A stretch of DNA of 64,000 bases from DSVQ01 sp964484765 (GCA_964484765.1 CAZAGI010000022.1:1-64000), one strand, 5' to 3'. Counted from the first letter of the stretch, positions 22,021-31,567 are shown. Notes: generated from the sequence alone by a model not told the origin. A program made the numbers and translations.

Positions 22021-23770
22021 GATCTCCCGTCTGCAGTTCGGCGTCCGTCGCACGCCGGTAGAGCAGCGGCCAGCACAACAAGCTGGGTGTGAAGGCCACG
22101 GTCAGCGTTAACACCATCATCAGAATATTATGGGCGGCATACCAGTCCATACCGACTTTCAGCGGATGCGTCATCAAGACGGCCTTGGCGGCGTCATCAT
22201 TGGCGTGCAGAGCCTGGGCCATCCCGCCGACGGCAAAGTCGCGCGCCATCGCACACCCGCCGAACGCCGCATGCTGAGCAAGTGACAATCCACCGACGGC
22301 AACATCCCACGCGACGGCCAGTCCTCCCGCGGCTTGCCATCCCACGGCCACGCCTCCCAGGGCAATGGCACCGACAGCACCGCCGCCGAGCGTCACCAGT
22401 CCGAATGCCCCTCCGCCAAGAGCAAACATCCCGCAGGCGATTCCACCGATCGCGACAACGCCGACTGCTTTACCTCCGATCGCGATTCCTCCGTAAGCCC
22501 GCGACCCGAGTGCAAACAGGACCCCGCGCGCCTCGTCGCCGATGGCGATCCAGCCGCGCGCGCGGCGAATACTCGGAGCGACTTCACCACTGGGCATGAC
22601 GCTTGGTACGTGGGGATCGCTGACGTTGCAATCGATCAGCGGTAGGCCGCACAAATTCCACGATGACTGCCAGACGCGGCCCCGCCAGACATGACAAACC
22701 GCCTGAAACTGACGTCGCAAGGGAGTGTGATTCTCGTCGGCATGGGGCACAGCCTCCTGCTGAATTTGCCGCAACCTGCGGTTCATACGAACGGCGGCCA
22801 CGACGATCCAGGTCACAAAGGCACCCGTAGTCACAACATTACCAGCCACCATCGCGATCACGAGAGTCCGCGACATGGGAAACAGGACGGGCAAGAGATT
22901 GGACGCCAGGATCCCCAGCGTGAACAAGATGGAGACAATGAACATCTGCCGGCCGTTTTGCCACAGGAATTCCCGCTCGCGATTGGTGGCCGCCAATTGC
23001 GCGGGGAGCCAGGTTCCCAACCACGCTCCGGCCAATCCGCCAGCGGTTCCAATCACCGGACCCGCGATCGCTCCCATGCTGCTGGCGGCTGCAACCTTCC
23101 CGAGCGTTGCTCCCGTCGCGGAAGCGGTGGCTCCCCATGCCGCCTTGCTGGAGGCCAGTCCGGTCATGATTGCCACCGTGAGGGCGGCACCGGGGCGTGA
23201 TTTTCGCAGAGTGCCTTCTACCATGTGTTGAACCTGCTCGCGCAGCATCGACCGCCCCCGTGTGAGCCGCTGCTTGACAGCGTCGACACTTAAGTCCAGT
23301 GCCGACGCCACATCGGCGACCGATTGTTGCTCGCGGTAAAACAGCACCAGCGGCTCTCGATACGTTTCCGGAATTTCTTCCAGACTGCGCCAGACGAGAT
23401 CTTCTTCTTCGGCGGAGATCGCCGTTTCCACCGGCGCCGGTTGCGAGGCGGCCGGATCACAGGCGAGCGACGATTCCGAAGCGGCCCGCGTCCGTAGCGA
23501 CTGTCGCGCGAGATTGCGGGAAATTCCGCATAACCAGGCCCGCAACCGCTCCGGATGTTCCAGCGATTCGCGCTGTTTCCAACTGATCCAAAAAGCCTCC
23601 TGCGTGATGTCCTCGCTCGTGGTGCGATCACCACAAAAGGCAAAAGCGACGGCGCACACCGCCGATTGATGCCGATGGACCACTTCCTCGAACGCCGCCG
23701 TGTTTCCGCTTTGGACTTCCTCCCAAAGTTGATCGTCTGGTGATTCAGCGAGTGTCGGTGCGGTGAGCAT
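22001..23770 (-). CDS. ECF sigma factor fused to a membrane domain with glycine-rich decapeptide repeats
   Basis: A 589-residue protein. Residues 1-180 form a sigma-70 group 4 domain: region 2 FEEVVHRHQSAVCAVAFAF and TTSEDITQEAFWISWKQ, region 4 IPETYREPLVLFYREQ and VADVASALDLSVDAVKQRL. Then follow a Gly/Ala-rich segment and TM helices (about 270-345: FIVSILFTLGILASNLLPVLF, VIAMVAGNVVTTGAFVTWIVVA). About eleven ten-residue repeats of the form xG-h-h-A-[IL]-GG-x-A come next (roughly residues 405-515), and the protein ends in another TM pair. Known ECF fusions usually carry SnoaL-like or short helical extensions; this architecture is not one I can name. The ATG at 23770 has CAGGAT upstream and puts DDQLWEEVQSGN at the start of region 2. 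Divergent from the GspE-like gene. Confidence 0.85.
   Translation of the reverse strand: MLTAPTLAESPDDQLWEEVQSGNTAAFEEVVHRHQSAVCAVAFAFCGDRTTSEDITQEAFWISWKQRESLEHPERLRAWLCGISRNLARQSLRTRAASESSLACDPAASQPAPVETAISAEEEDLVWRSLEEIPETYREPLVLFYREQQSVADVASALDLSVDAVKQRLTRGRSMLREQVQHMVEGTLRKSRPGAALTVAIMTGLASSKAAWGATASATGATLGKVAAASSMGAIAGPVIGTAGGLAGAWLGTWLPAQLAATNREREFLWQNGRQMFIVSILFTLGILASNLLPVLFPMSRTLVIAMVAGNVVTTGAFVTWIVVAAVRMNRRLRQIQQEAVPHADENHTPLRRQFQAVCHVWRGRVWQSSWNLCGLPLIDCNVSDPHVPSVMPSGEVAPSIRRARGWIAIGDEARGVLFALGSRAYGGIAIGGKAVGVVAIGGIACGMFALGGGAFGLVTLGGGAVGAIALGGVAVGWQAAGGLAVAWDVAVGGLSLAQHAAFGGCAMARDFAVGGMAQALHANDDAAKAVLMTHPLKVGMDWYAAHNILMMVLTLTVAFTPSLLCWPLLYRRATDAELQTGDPVTTVP
22205..22560 (-). repeat. 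Tandem 30-nt repeats encoding glycine-rich decapeptides
   Basis: In the C-terminal part of the sigma factor fusion. Units such as VGVVAIGGIA, CGMFALGGGA, FGLVTLGGGA and VGAIALGGVA follow each other with a strict period of ten residues. The first and last units are more degenerate. Confidence 0.8.
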
Positions 23771-24075
23771 GTCCAGATCCTGGCAAGAGTGAATCGCTTC
23801 TATTTTGAAGAGAAGCGGTGCTTGGGGCACACCAACAGTGGGGTCGGAGTTCAATTCCGTGACAGAAAATCTTTCAATCTGCGGAACGATTTCCGCCGTT
23901 AATCGTCCCAAGGGGGAGGCACCCCGCCGTGGTCTGGGGAAATGTCGCACCGAACATTTGTCTCCAACCCCTGTTCGGCGATACAATTGGAGCCAATACA
24001 ACAGACGAGGCGACTGGTCGCACGGGGGTTGCGGCGGTGTGACCGTGGGCGGCGTCTGTCGACGGAGCGTTGTGA
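23771..24075. other. Divergent intergenic region between sigma fusion and GspE-like ATPase
   Basis: 305 nt. A small hairpin GCTTCT/AGAAGC lies around 23801-23822. No GGAAC/CGTC-type ECF promoter pair was found in the minus orientation, so autoregulation of the sigma factor is not supported by sequence here. No gene was seen. Confidence 0.5.
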
Positions 24076-25926
24076 ATGGGCCTTTGGTTTCCGATGCAGT
24101 GGGGGACAGCGCTGTTCCTCGTCATCGCCGCGTGGTCTGCCAGTACCGCTTACAGCCAGGAGGGTCCGCCTCCGACTAATGGCGGCGCGCCGGTAGCGAA
24201 CGCCCCTTTGGCTCCGGCGCCCGCAACATCGGGAATCACGCGTGCCCCGGGGGAGTTCCCCCCATCACCGCAAGGCTTCTATCGTGGTTCTTACTTCGAT
24301 CGGCCTGATCTCGCGGGTTACTACTTCAGCTACATGAAGCTGTTTTACCTCGTCGGGTTGTTCCTGCTCTGGGTCTGGACCGCGCAATGGATTGACGAAG
24401 ACGCCGGCAGTCTCAAAGTCCGCCAGGAAGTCTGGAACGGGATTGTTTTGCTGACAGGCGTCGGCGGGTTCGTCCTGGCGCTGTGCTGTTCGAATTTCGT
24501 GCTGGCATTTCTGGTGATGACGTCGGCATATGTCGTTCCGATGGCCGTTTATGTCAATGAACGCAACCAGCGCGTGCCGGATTCCGGCAAAGTGCTGACG
24601 CCGCGGCATATTAAATCGGTCGCGATGCGAACCCTCGGGCGGCTGGGGCTCAACATGGGCGGCAAAGATAAAGCCGGTCATGTGGGTGGCCCGCCGATTC
24701 GCCTCATCGGCAAGCAAGGGAAGGGCGCTGGTGAAGTCGATCGATCCCGGCAGGTCGAGAATTCGAAGGGTTACATGGCGGCGAAAGAACTGCTGTATGA
24801 CGCGATCATGCGGCGCTCGACCGACGTGCATCTCGAACCGAAAGAGGACGAAATGTCGGTGCGGCTCCGCATCGACGGCGTGATGTACCCGGCCGAACCG
24901 TTCGATCGCGCGACCGGCGACTCGATCATCAACATTTTCAAAGTCCTCTCGGCGATGGATATCACCGAACGCCGCAAGGCGCAGGACGGCAGTTTTCGCG
25001 CGGAAATGGAAGGCCGGGAGATCGACTTCCGCGTCGCCTCGCAAGGGCTGCAAATCGGCGAAAAAATGGTGCTGCGCATCCTCGATCAAAGCGCGTCGGT
25101 CAAGACGCTCGACGATCTCGGCATGCGCAAACAGTTGCATGATTCGATCGCCTCGGTCGTGCAGCAACCGCATGGAATGTTCGTGGTCTGCGGTCCCACC
25201 GGGGCTGGTAAATCCACGACGCTCTACGCGGCGCTCCGGCAGATTGACGCGCTGGAGTCCAACATCATCACGGTGGAAGACCCCGTCGAATACAAGATGG
25301 AGAACGTCACACAGATCGAGATCAACACCAAAGCCGGGCAGACCTTCGCGACCGCCTTGCGTAGTATTCTCCGACAAGACCCGGACGTCGTGATGATCGG
25401 CGAAATGCGTGACGGCGAAACTGCCAAGATCGCCTGCCAGGCCGCAAACACCGGTCACATGGTGTTTTCCACGGTTCACGCCAACGACAGTATCACGGCC
25501 CTCTCGCGGCTGATCGACCTCGGGGTGGAGCCGTTTCTGCTCGCCGATTCCATTTCCGCCATCCTCGCGCAGCGGCTGGTGCGCAAGCTGTGCGTCGATT
25601 GCAAGGAATCGTACAAGCCGAGTATCGACGAGATTCAAAAGGCTGGATTGCCGCCGGAAAAAGTCGACAAATTCTTTCGCCCGCCGCGGAAGCCCGAAGG
25701 GACGTGTCCGACCTGCAATGGTCTGGGGTTCCTGGGGCGAATCGGCGTATACGAGCTGTTCGTGATTACCGACCGTGTGCGCGACATGGTGCGGGAAAAG
25801 CAAAGCATGACCACGGTGAAAGCCGAGGCCCGCAAGGGCGGGATGCTGTATATGAAAGAAGAAGGCCTGCGACTCGTCGTCAAAGGCATCACTTCGCTGG
25901 ATGAACTGTTGCGCGTTGTGAAGTAG
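24076..25926 (+). CDS. Membrane-anchored GspE/PilB-type secretion ATPase
   Basis: A 616-residue AAA-like ATPase of the type II secretion / type IV pilus family. The C-terminal half has the N2 domain (about 225-345), Walker A GPTGAGKST (near 373), Asp box and Walker B VVMIGEMRDGETA (near 437), His box STVHANDS, and the zinc tetracysteine CVDC...CPTC (about 506-547). The N-terminal half is unusual: a signal-like segment (1-28), a Pro/Ala linker and two or three TM helices (about 83-160) replace the cytoplasmic N1 domain that usually contacts GspL. That suggests the ATPase carries its own membrane anchor. It is followed 23 nt later by a CvpA-like membrane gene and then uvrC. No pilin or other secretion genes are nearby. 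Confidence 0.88.
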   Translation: MGLWFPMQWGTALFLVIAAWSASTAYSQEGPPPTNGGAPVANAPLAPAPATSGITRAPGEFPPSPQGFYRGSYFDRPDLAGYYFSYMKLFYLVGLFLLWVWTAQWIDEDAGSLKVRQEVWNGIVLLTGVGGFVLALCCSNFVLAFLVMTSAYVVPMAVYVNERNQRVPDSGKVLTPRHIKSVAMRTLGRLGLNMGGKDKAGHVGGPPIRLIGKQGKGAGEVDRSRQVENSKGYMAAKELLYDAIMRRSTDVHLEPKEDEMSVRLRIDGVMYPAEPFDRATGDSIINIFKVLSAMDITERRKAQDGSFRAEMEGREIDFRVASQGLQIGEKMVLRILDQSASVKTLDDLGMRKQLHDSIASVVQQPHGMFVVCGPTGAGKSTTLYAALRQIDALESNIITVEDPVEYKMENVTQIEINTKAGQTFATALRSILRQDPDVVMIGEMRDGETAKIACQAANTGHMVFSTVHANDSITALSRLIDLGVEPFLLADSISAILAQRLVRKLCVDCKESYKPSIDEIQKAGLPPEKVDKFFRPPRKPEGTCPTCNGLGFLGRIGVYELFVITDRVRDMVREKQSMTTVKAEARKGGMLYMKEEGLRLVVKGITSLDELLRVVK

Positions 25927-25949
25927 CCCTCCACTACAAGTCACCCCTC

Positions 25950-26705
25950 ATGATCGATCTGATTCTGCTCGCGATCGTTGCCGGTGTCGCCTTCATGGTG
26001 TCGAACGACGGCGCCTGGAGTGCCGGGTTGACCTTTCTGTCGATCCTGTTGTCCGGTCTGATCGCCATGGTCTTCTTTGAACCGCTGGCAATGCAGCTAT
26101 CGAAGGTGTACAGCGAATGGGATGCGCGCTGGGACATGATCGCGCTGGTGGGCCTGTTCATCGGGCTCGTGTTCGCTTTCCGGATGGGAACGGAACGCAT
26201 GGCCCCCACGTACATTCAAGTCCCGGGAATCATCGATACCGTCGGCCGATATGGTTTTGGTCTGGCGGCGGGCTATGTGACGATGGCCTTTCTGCTGACG
26301 GCTTTGCACACGGCCCCGCTGCCGCGGGAATTTCTCGGATTTCGTCCCGAGCGGGCGAACTTTCTCAGTGTGGCATCCCCCGATCGGCAATGGCTCGCGT
26401 TTACTCAGTATGTGAGTGAAAAATCACTCGCGCGATTCGACCTCGGGGCTCAAGTCAGCGGGCTGACGACGACGCCGCATTCGTTTGACGGGCGTTATGA
26501 GGTCGTCGGCGATCCCCAAAGCCCGTATGCCAATTCGCTCTGGTCATCCTTTCCGATTCGCTACGCCACGCGTCGGGCACAACTGTACGGTACGCAGTCC
26601 AGTGGAACGGCACCGGTGCCTGCCGCTGCCGCGCCGCGTCCCGTTGCTCCGGTGCCGGTGGCTCCGGCAGGTGGTGGCGGTGGCGGCGGTGTCCCCGGAT
26701 TTTAA
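25950..26705 (+). CDS. CvpA-family membrane protein with Pro/Ala/Gly-rich tail
   Basis: A 251-residue inner-membrane protein. Four hydrophobic helices (about 2-20, 25-43, 63-80 and 100-120) match the CvpA/colicin-V-production family, whose role is linked to envelope homeostasis. The C-terminal 130 residues are soluble and end in a low-complexity tail rich in P, A and V and a run of seven glycines. It is co-directional with the upstream ATPase (23 nt gap) and uvrC (5 nt gap), so the three are likely co-transcribed. The link between the three functions is not known. Confidence 0.75.
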   Translation: MIDLILLAIVAGVAFMVSNDGAWSAGLTFLSILLSGLIAMVFFEPLAMQLSKVYSEWDARWDMIALVGLFIGLVFAFRMGTERMAPTYIQVPGIIDTVGRYGFGLAAGYVTMAFLLTALHTAPLPREFLGFRPERANFLSVASPDRQWLAFTQYVSEKSLARFDLGAQVSGLTTTPHSFDGRYEVVGDPQSPYANSLWSSFPIRYATRRAQLYGTQSSGTAPVPAAAAPRPVAPVPVAPAGGGGGGGVPGF

Positions 26706-26710
26706 ACGCT

Positions 26711-28051
26711 ATGTCTTCGGAACTCCCCGCGGAAAAACCGGCGGCGGAACCGCTTGATCCCCGTGAAAAGGTCAAGACGTTTCCCACCACGCCCGGCGTT
26801 TACCTGATGAAAGACGTACGCGGTCGGGTGATCTACATCGGCAAGGCGGTGAATCTGCGGAGTCGGGCATCCAGCTATTTCACGAAGCCCGCCCTCACCG
26901 ATATCCGCACGCGCGACCTGGTTCCCGAAATTTGCGATCTCGACTTTATCAGCACCGATAGTGAAGTCGATGCGCTCCTGCTCGAAGCGCGCCTGGTCAA
27001 AGATGTTCAGCCGCGCTTCAATACCGAACTCAAAGACGACAAGACCTTTCCATACCTTCAAATCTATGTCCGCGAAACATTCCCCCGTGTGGAATTCACA
27101 CGCAAGCCGCGGCCGCGGGGCACGAAGCTGTATGGGCCGTTTACGAACGCCCGCAAACTCCGTGGAGCCATGGCGGTTTTGCAGCAGATCTTTCGTTTTC
27201 GCAATTGCGCCCTCGACATCGAACCCGAAGATGAACGTTGGCGCTGGTTCCGCCCGTGTCTGCTCGCGAGCATTCAGCAGTGCACGGCACCCTGCAATTT
27301 GCGGGTCACTCGCGAAGATTATCGCCGCGATATCCGTCGCCTGATCCTGTTCCTCGACGGCAAAAAGGAGTCGTTGTTCAAAGAGTTGCGCGAGGAAATG
27401 GCCACCGCCGCCCAGGAGCTGAAGTTCGAAAAGGCGGCTCGGCTGCGGGACCAGATTACGGCGCTCGAAAACCTCAAACTTCGCGGAGACCTGCGTGAGC
27501 ATGCGCAGCCGGAAGTCTTTCAGATTGACCCCAAGCGCGGCGTGCGCGGGCTGCAGAAGATTTTCGATCTCCCCCACCCCCCGCGCCGGATTGAAGGGAT
27601 GGACATCGCCCATTTGCAAGGCGGCGAGACGGTGGCCAGTTGCGTGCAGTTCATTGATGGGCTGCCCTTCAAACACGGCTACAAGCGCTTCAAGATTCGC
27701 ACTGTCGACGGCGTCGATGATTTTGCATCGATGCGTGAAGTCGTCAGCCGCCGCTTTCGTCGTCTGCAACAGGAAGGCGAACCGTTCCCGGATTTGTTGC
27801 TGATCGACGGTGGAAAAGGTCAGCTCAGTTCGGCGATGGCGGCCTTTGCCGCCGCGGGCATCACGCCTCCGCTGGTGCTGTCACTCGCCAAGCGCGAGGA
27901 AGAAGTGTTTCTGCCAGAACAATCGGAACCGAGAATTCTCAGCCGGCATTCATTCGCGCTGCGACTGTTGCAGTACGTCCGCGATGAAGCCCACCGCTTT
28001 GCGCAGCAATACCATCATTTGCTGCGCAAAAAGTCGACGCTGGATGAGTAG
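26711..28051 (+). CDS. uvrC: Short UvrC-like excinuclease subunit
   Basis: A 446-residue dual-incision nuclease of excision repair. Visible parts: GIY-YIG domain (GVYLMKDVRGRVIYIGKAVN, about 29-48), a UVR/coiled segment (about 225-265: EEMATAAQELKFEKAARLRD), and the RNase H-like domain (about 295-440) with IEGMDIAHLQGG, LLLIDGGKGQL and a DEAHRFA motif. It is much shorter than E. coli UvrC (610) and lacks the C-terminal helix-hairpin-helix pair that helps the 5' incision. Co-transcription with a secretion-type ATPase and a CvpA-like protein is unusual. It ends 14 nt from the convergent SGNH gene. The frame is intact, so the shortness appears native. Confidence 0.92.
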   Translation: MSSELPAEKPAAEPLDPREKVKTFPTTPGVYLMKDVRGRVIYIGKAVNLRSRASSYFTKPALTDIRTRDLVPEICDLDFISTDSEVDALLLEARLVKDVQPRFNTELKDDKTFPYLQIYVRETFPRVEFTRKPRPRGTKLYGPFTNARKLRGAMAVLQQIFRFRNCALDIEPEDERWRWFRPCLLASIQQCTAPCNLRVTREDYRRDIRRLILFLDGKKESLFKELREEMATAAQELKFEKAARLRDQITALENLKLRGDLREHAQPEVFQIDPKRGVRGLQKIFDLPHPPRRIEGMDIAHLQGGETVASCVQFIDGLPFKHGYKRFKIRTVDGVDDFASMREVVSRRFRRLQQEGEPFPDLLLIDGGKGQLSSAMAAFAAAGITPPLVLSLAKREEEVFLPEQSEPRILSRHSFALRLLQYVRDEAHRFAQQYHHLLRKKSTLDE

Positions 28052-28065
28052 CGCGTCACTGCGAG

Positions 28066-29142
28066 TTATTCCCCGCGGTCCCTGGTTTCGTTGAGAACCG
28101 TCTTGAGCGCGGGGGCGATGGCTTCAGCAGCGATCGCATGCGCGCGTTCATTCGGATGCGCATCGAAGCGACTGACCACGAGACCTTCCCGCTGGTGCGC
28201 CATCATTTCCGCTGTCAGATCGAGACACGGAATCTGGTTCTGGACGCAATGTTCGCGAAGCCGGGCGTACCCCGACTGAAACGGGTGGTGCTCGTTGAGC
28301 TTCGTGAGAAATGGGAAGATGACGACCACCAGACGCGTCTGGCGCTGCTGACACCACGCATTCAACCGGCCCAGGTTTTGGGTGAAGCAGTCCCACGGTG
28401 GACCACTGTAAGATTCCGCGAGATAGCCGTAATAATCGCCGCCCGTCGCCGATCCCCAGTGAGACAGACGGTGGTAGAGCCAATTGTAGAAATAGGTTTG
28501 TTTCCACAGGAAAAATGTCGGTTCGAGTGAAGCCCGCTGCTGATAGAACGCCGCTGTGCGCGGGTCGCAATACTCAATGTCGTTCGGAACAAACGTGTAC
28601 ACGACCACATCGGTTGGCACGCCGAGCTTGTCAAACTCTTCGGGAACGTTTTGCGCCAGCCCACGAATATCGAGTCCCGGCAGACCGACGTTGAACGCCA
28701 GGACGTGATCCCCGCTCAGCGCCACGCCGACACGGTCACTGAACCGGTCAGCGACATTGTTAACACCATGGCCGAAGGTGAAACTGTCGCCGATGAAGGC
28801 AAGATACCGCGTCCCTGGTTGTCGTGATGTCGGCAAGTCGCGCGCATCACGATACCCAGCGAGATTGGGGACCACGTGGCGCTCAAACCAGCGCCGAGAC
28901 ACGTTGGTTTGGCTGAAAGAATCAGTGGCATCGTAGAAGAGTGCGCAGAGGACTTCCGGGACGGTCAACGTGGCGAGAATCATCCAGACTACAAGTGCTG
29001 CATGGGGTCCCCGCAAGGACCGTTTTCGTCGACGGCAAGCGCGTCGCCACCGCAGCACAAGAACCCCAACGACCGTCAATCCCAGCAGCCACGCGCCGAG
29101 GCCGAGCAGATAGTCGATCGGCAACCAGGCGAAAAGCGACAT
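28066..29142 (-). CDS. Membrane-anchored SGNH/GDSL-type hydrolase
   Basis: A 358-residue protein. Two N-terminal TM helices (about 8-30 and 47-67) are followed by an SGNH-fold domain with GDSFTFGHG (catalytic Ser block I, near 118), a VPND motif (block III) and DAHPNE near 330 (Asp-x-x-His catalytic pair). The active site faces the periplasm by the usual orientation. The family acts on esters or removes O-acetyl groups from cell-surface sugars. The start at 29142 (ATG) puts the first helix directly at the N-terminus. It converges on uvrC and is divergent from the PSD1 gene, with 109 nt between starts. Confidence 0.85.
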   Translation of the reverse strand: MSLFAWLPIDYLLGLGAWLLGLTVVGVLVLRWRRACRRRKRSLRGPHAALVVWMILATLTVPEVLCALFYDATDSFSQTNVSRRWFERHVVPNLAGYRDARDLPTSRQPGTRYLAFIGDSFTFGHGVNNVADRFSDRVGVALSGDHVLAFNVGLPGLDIRGLAQNVPEEFDKLGVPTDVVVYTFVPNDIEYCDPRTAAFYQQRASLEPTFFLWKQTYFYNWLYHRLSHWGSATGGDYYGYLAESYSGPPWDCFTQNLGRLNAWCQQRQTRLVVVIFPFLTKLNEHHPFQSGYARLREHCVQNQIPCLDLTAEMMAHQREGLVVSRFDAHPNERAHAIAAEAIAPALKTVLNETRDRGE

Positions 29143-29251
29143 GCAGGTTCGATGTTGGAAGAGGCAAGCCAGGTTTCGATTTTTTCCGAATCTGGAGTTT
29201 ATCCGCGCAGCCGATGCGAGGCACTCCGGCTCATGATATTATAAAGAATTG

Positions 29252-31567
29252 ATGCGTGCGGAGGGGCTAATTTTGGTGCGGTGGCTCGTCGCGAATGTCT
29301 GGTTGGGAAGCGTGCTGATTCACGCGGTGTGTCATGCTGCGCCCCCGATTTTCTACGAAGAGTCGGTCCGCCCGCTCTTGCAGGCCCACTGTTTTGTCTG
29401 CCATGGCGATGCCGACGATTTGGGCGGGAAGCTGGATGTGCGGTTGGTGCGGCATCTGCAGAAGGGCGGTGATTCCGGCCCAGCCGTCGTTGCCGGTGCG
29501 CGCGAAAAGAGTCCGTTGTATTTAAGACTCAAAGCCGGGGAGATGCCGCCGGACGGCAAGCGCGGCTTAAGTGCCGATGAGGTCGACCGGATCGGCCGCT
29601 GGATTGACGGTGGTGCGCTGACGAAACGCCCCGAACCGGCGGAATTTACCGATGCTCTCTTGCTCGAGGAAGCCCGTGATTTCTGGTCGTTTCGGGCTTT
29701 GCCGCCCGTGCAAGCCGCCGTCATTTCCGTCGATGCGATCCACTGGGCCAACGGGCCGATTGATACTTTTGTACTCCAAACGCTGCAATCGCATAGTCTT
29801 ACGCCATCGCCGCGGGCATCTCCGGTCGTGCTCCAGCGTCGCGTGCATTTCGCGCTCACCGGCTTGCCGCCGCGTGAAGACGAGATTCTGGACGGGAGGG
29901 ATTTATCGCCCGAAGACTACACCAGGCTGGTCGACCGGCTCTTTGCCTCGCCGGAATTCGGTGAGCGCTGGTCACGAATGTGGCTGGACCTGGTGCGTTA
30001 TGTTGACGAGACGCCGAATTACCTCAGCAGTGCTGAGCGGGCCTGGTTGTATCGTGATTGGGTGATTCGGGCCTTCAATGATGATTTGCCGTATGACGAG
30101 TTCATTCGCCGGCAATTGGCGGCGGATCAAATGGATCGGGTTCCACCAACCGAATTGGCGGCGCTGGGACTGCTGGGGCTGAGTCCCACGTTCTGGAAAG
30201 AGTTGCGGCTGTCGCCCGAAGTGATCTCGAACATCGTCGCCGACGAATGGGACGAACGCATCGACACCATTTCGCGGACGTTTCTGGGGTTGTCGGTCGC
30301 CTGCGCCCGCTGCCATCATCACAAGTTCGATCCAGTGACGATGCAGGACTATTACGCACTGGCGGGCGTGGTGGCGAGTTCGCAGTTAGCCGAACGCCCG
30401 TTGATGGAGCCTCTCGCTGCCAAGATCGTGCAGGACGCCCGCCGGCAGATTGTCGCATGGCAGACGGATCTCGCGAAATTGCCGCCAGAAACGTCGGCCG
30501 TCGCCGCGGTGCTTCGAGCCCGGATTGAATCGACTCGGCTGGAAACTCCGCGCTATGACGAGCCGTGGGCCCATGTCGTCGAGGATTCCGTGCTCGATGT
30601 GCTGCCCCTTGGTGATGAGGAAACCAAACTCGAGTACCATCCGGGAAAAGTGCGCGACATCCCGTTGTATCGGCGCGGTAACTTGTCCGATCCGGGGGAA
30701 CTCGTCGCGCGCCGGTTTCTCGCGGTGTTGTCGCCGGAGTCACCACGGCTGATGAACCATGGCAGCGGCCGCATCGATCTTGCTGAAGCGCTGGTCCACG
30801 AGGCGAAACCATTGACAGCGCGGGTGATCGTCAATCGATTGTGGGCGCAGGTCTTTGGCCAAGGTCTGGTCACCACGCCGAGTGACTTCGGTCGTCAGGG
30901 CGACCGGCCTTCTCATCCCGAACTCCTCGACTATCTCGCCGCACGGTTGGTCGAAGACGGCTGGTCGATGAAGCGACTGATTCGCGAAATGGTTCTCTCA
31001 GCGACATTTCAGCAGGATAGCGTCGGCACACAGGCTTCGCGTGAACGTGATCCTGCGGGGCAATGGCTCAGTCGGATGCCGCGACGGCGGTTGGATATCG
31101 AACAATGGCGCGACAATTTGCTGGCGCTGACCGGAAAGCTCGACCAGCGGATGTACGGCGTCGCGGCACCGCTCGAACAACCGGGCTTTTCCCGCCGGAC
31201 ATTATACGGCCGCGTGGTGCGGGAAGATCTCGACACCATGCTGCGGCTGTACGACTTTCCGGAAGCGTCCGGGCATTGTCCCAACCGTGCTCCGACGACA
31301 ACCCCGCTGCAGCAATTGTTTGTGTTGAACAGTCCGCAGATGCTGCAGTGGTCGAAAGGCTTGCCGTTGTCGGAGAAACGGACCGCCGAAGTGTGTGTTG
31401 ATGATGCTTATCGCCGACTGTTCCGCCGCAGGCCGTCCGCGACCGAACGCGATCTGGGCCAGCGATTTCTGAGGCGATTGTCCACCACTGAAACCACGAC
31501 CGAGGCGGCGTGGGAAGCGTATTTGCAAGTGTTGTTGGGATCGAATGAGTTGCTGTTCGTCGACTAA
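29252..31567 (+). CDS. PSD1 cytochrome (DUF1549/DUF1553 protein with N-terminal haem c site)
   Basis: A 771-residue exported protein of the planctomycete-specific PSD1 group. A signal/anchor (about 8-30) is followed by the cytochrome-like domain with C47-F-V-C50-H51 and a KGGDSGPAVVAG motif, then DUF1549 (about 165-370) with FASPEFGERWSRMWLDLVRY and CARCHHHKFDP, and DUF1553 (about 470-740). Its electron-transfer or dehydrogenase role is inferred from the family; the substrate is unknown. It starts at ATG 29252 (a TTG precedes it). It is followed by the DUF1501 gene, the usual partner, with a palindromic element in between. Confidence 0.92.
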   Translation: MRAEGLILVRWLVANVWLGSVLIHAVCHAAPPIFYEESVRPLLQAHCFVCHGDADDLGGKLDVRLVRHLQKGGDSGPAVVAGAREKSPLYLRLKAGEMPPDGKRGLSADEVDRIGRWIDGGALTKRPEPAEFTDALLLEEARDFWSFRALPPVQAAVISVDAIHWANGPIDTFVLQTLQSHSLTPSPRASPVVLQRRVHFALTGLPPREDEILDGRDLSPEDYTRLVDRLFASPEFGERWSRMWLDLVRYVDETPNYLSSAERAWLYRDWVIRAFNDDLPYDEFIRRQLAADQMDRVPPTELAALGLLGLSPTFWKELRLSPEVISNIVADEWDERIDTISRTFLGLSVACARCHHHKFDPVTMQDYYALAGVVASSQLAERPLMEPLAAKIVQDARRQIVAWQTDLAKLPPETSAVAAVLRARIESTRLETPRYDEPWAHVVEDSVLDVLPLGDEETKLEYHPGKVRDIPLYRRGNLSDPGELVARRFLAVLSPESPRLMNHGSGRIDLAEALVHEAKPLTARVIVNRLWAQVFGQGLVTTPSDFGRQGDRPSHPELLDYLAARLVEDGWSMKRLIREMVLSATFQQDSVGTQASRERDPAGQWLSRMPRRRLDIEQWRDNLLALTGKLDQRMYGVAAPLEQPGFSRRTLYGRVVREDLDTMLRLYDFPEASGHCPNRAPTTTPLQQLFVLNSPQMLQWSKGLPLSEKRTAEVCVDDAYRRLFRRRPSATERDLGQRFLRRLSTTETTTEAAWEAYLQVLLGSNELLFVD

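Noticed and set aside
24265..25944. A 559-codon minus-strand open frame
   Set aside because: It is antisense to the secretion ATPase, whose Walker and tetracysteine motifs are unambiguous.
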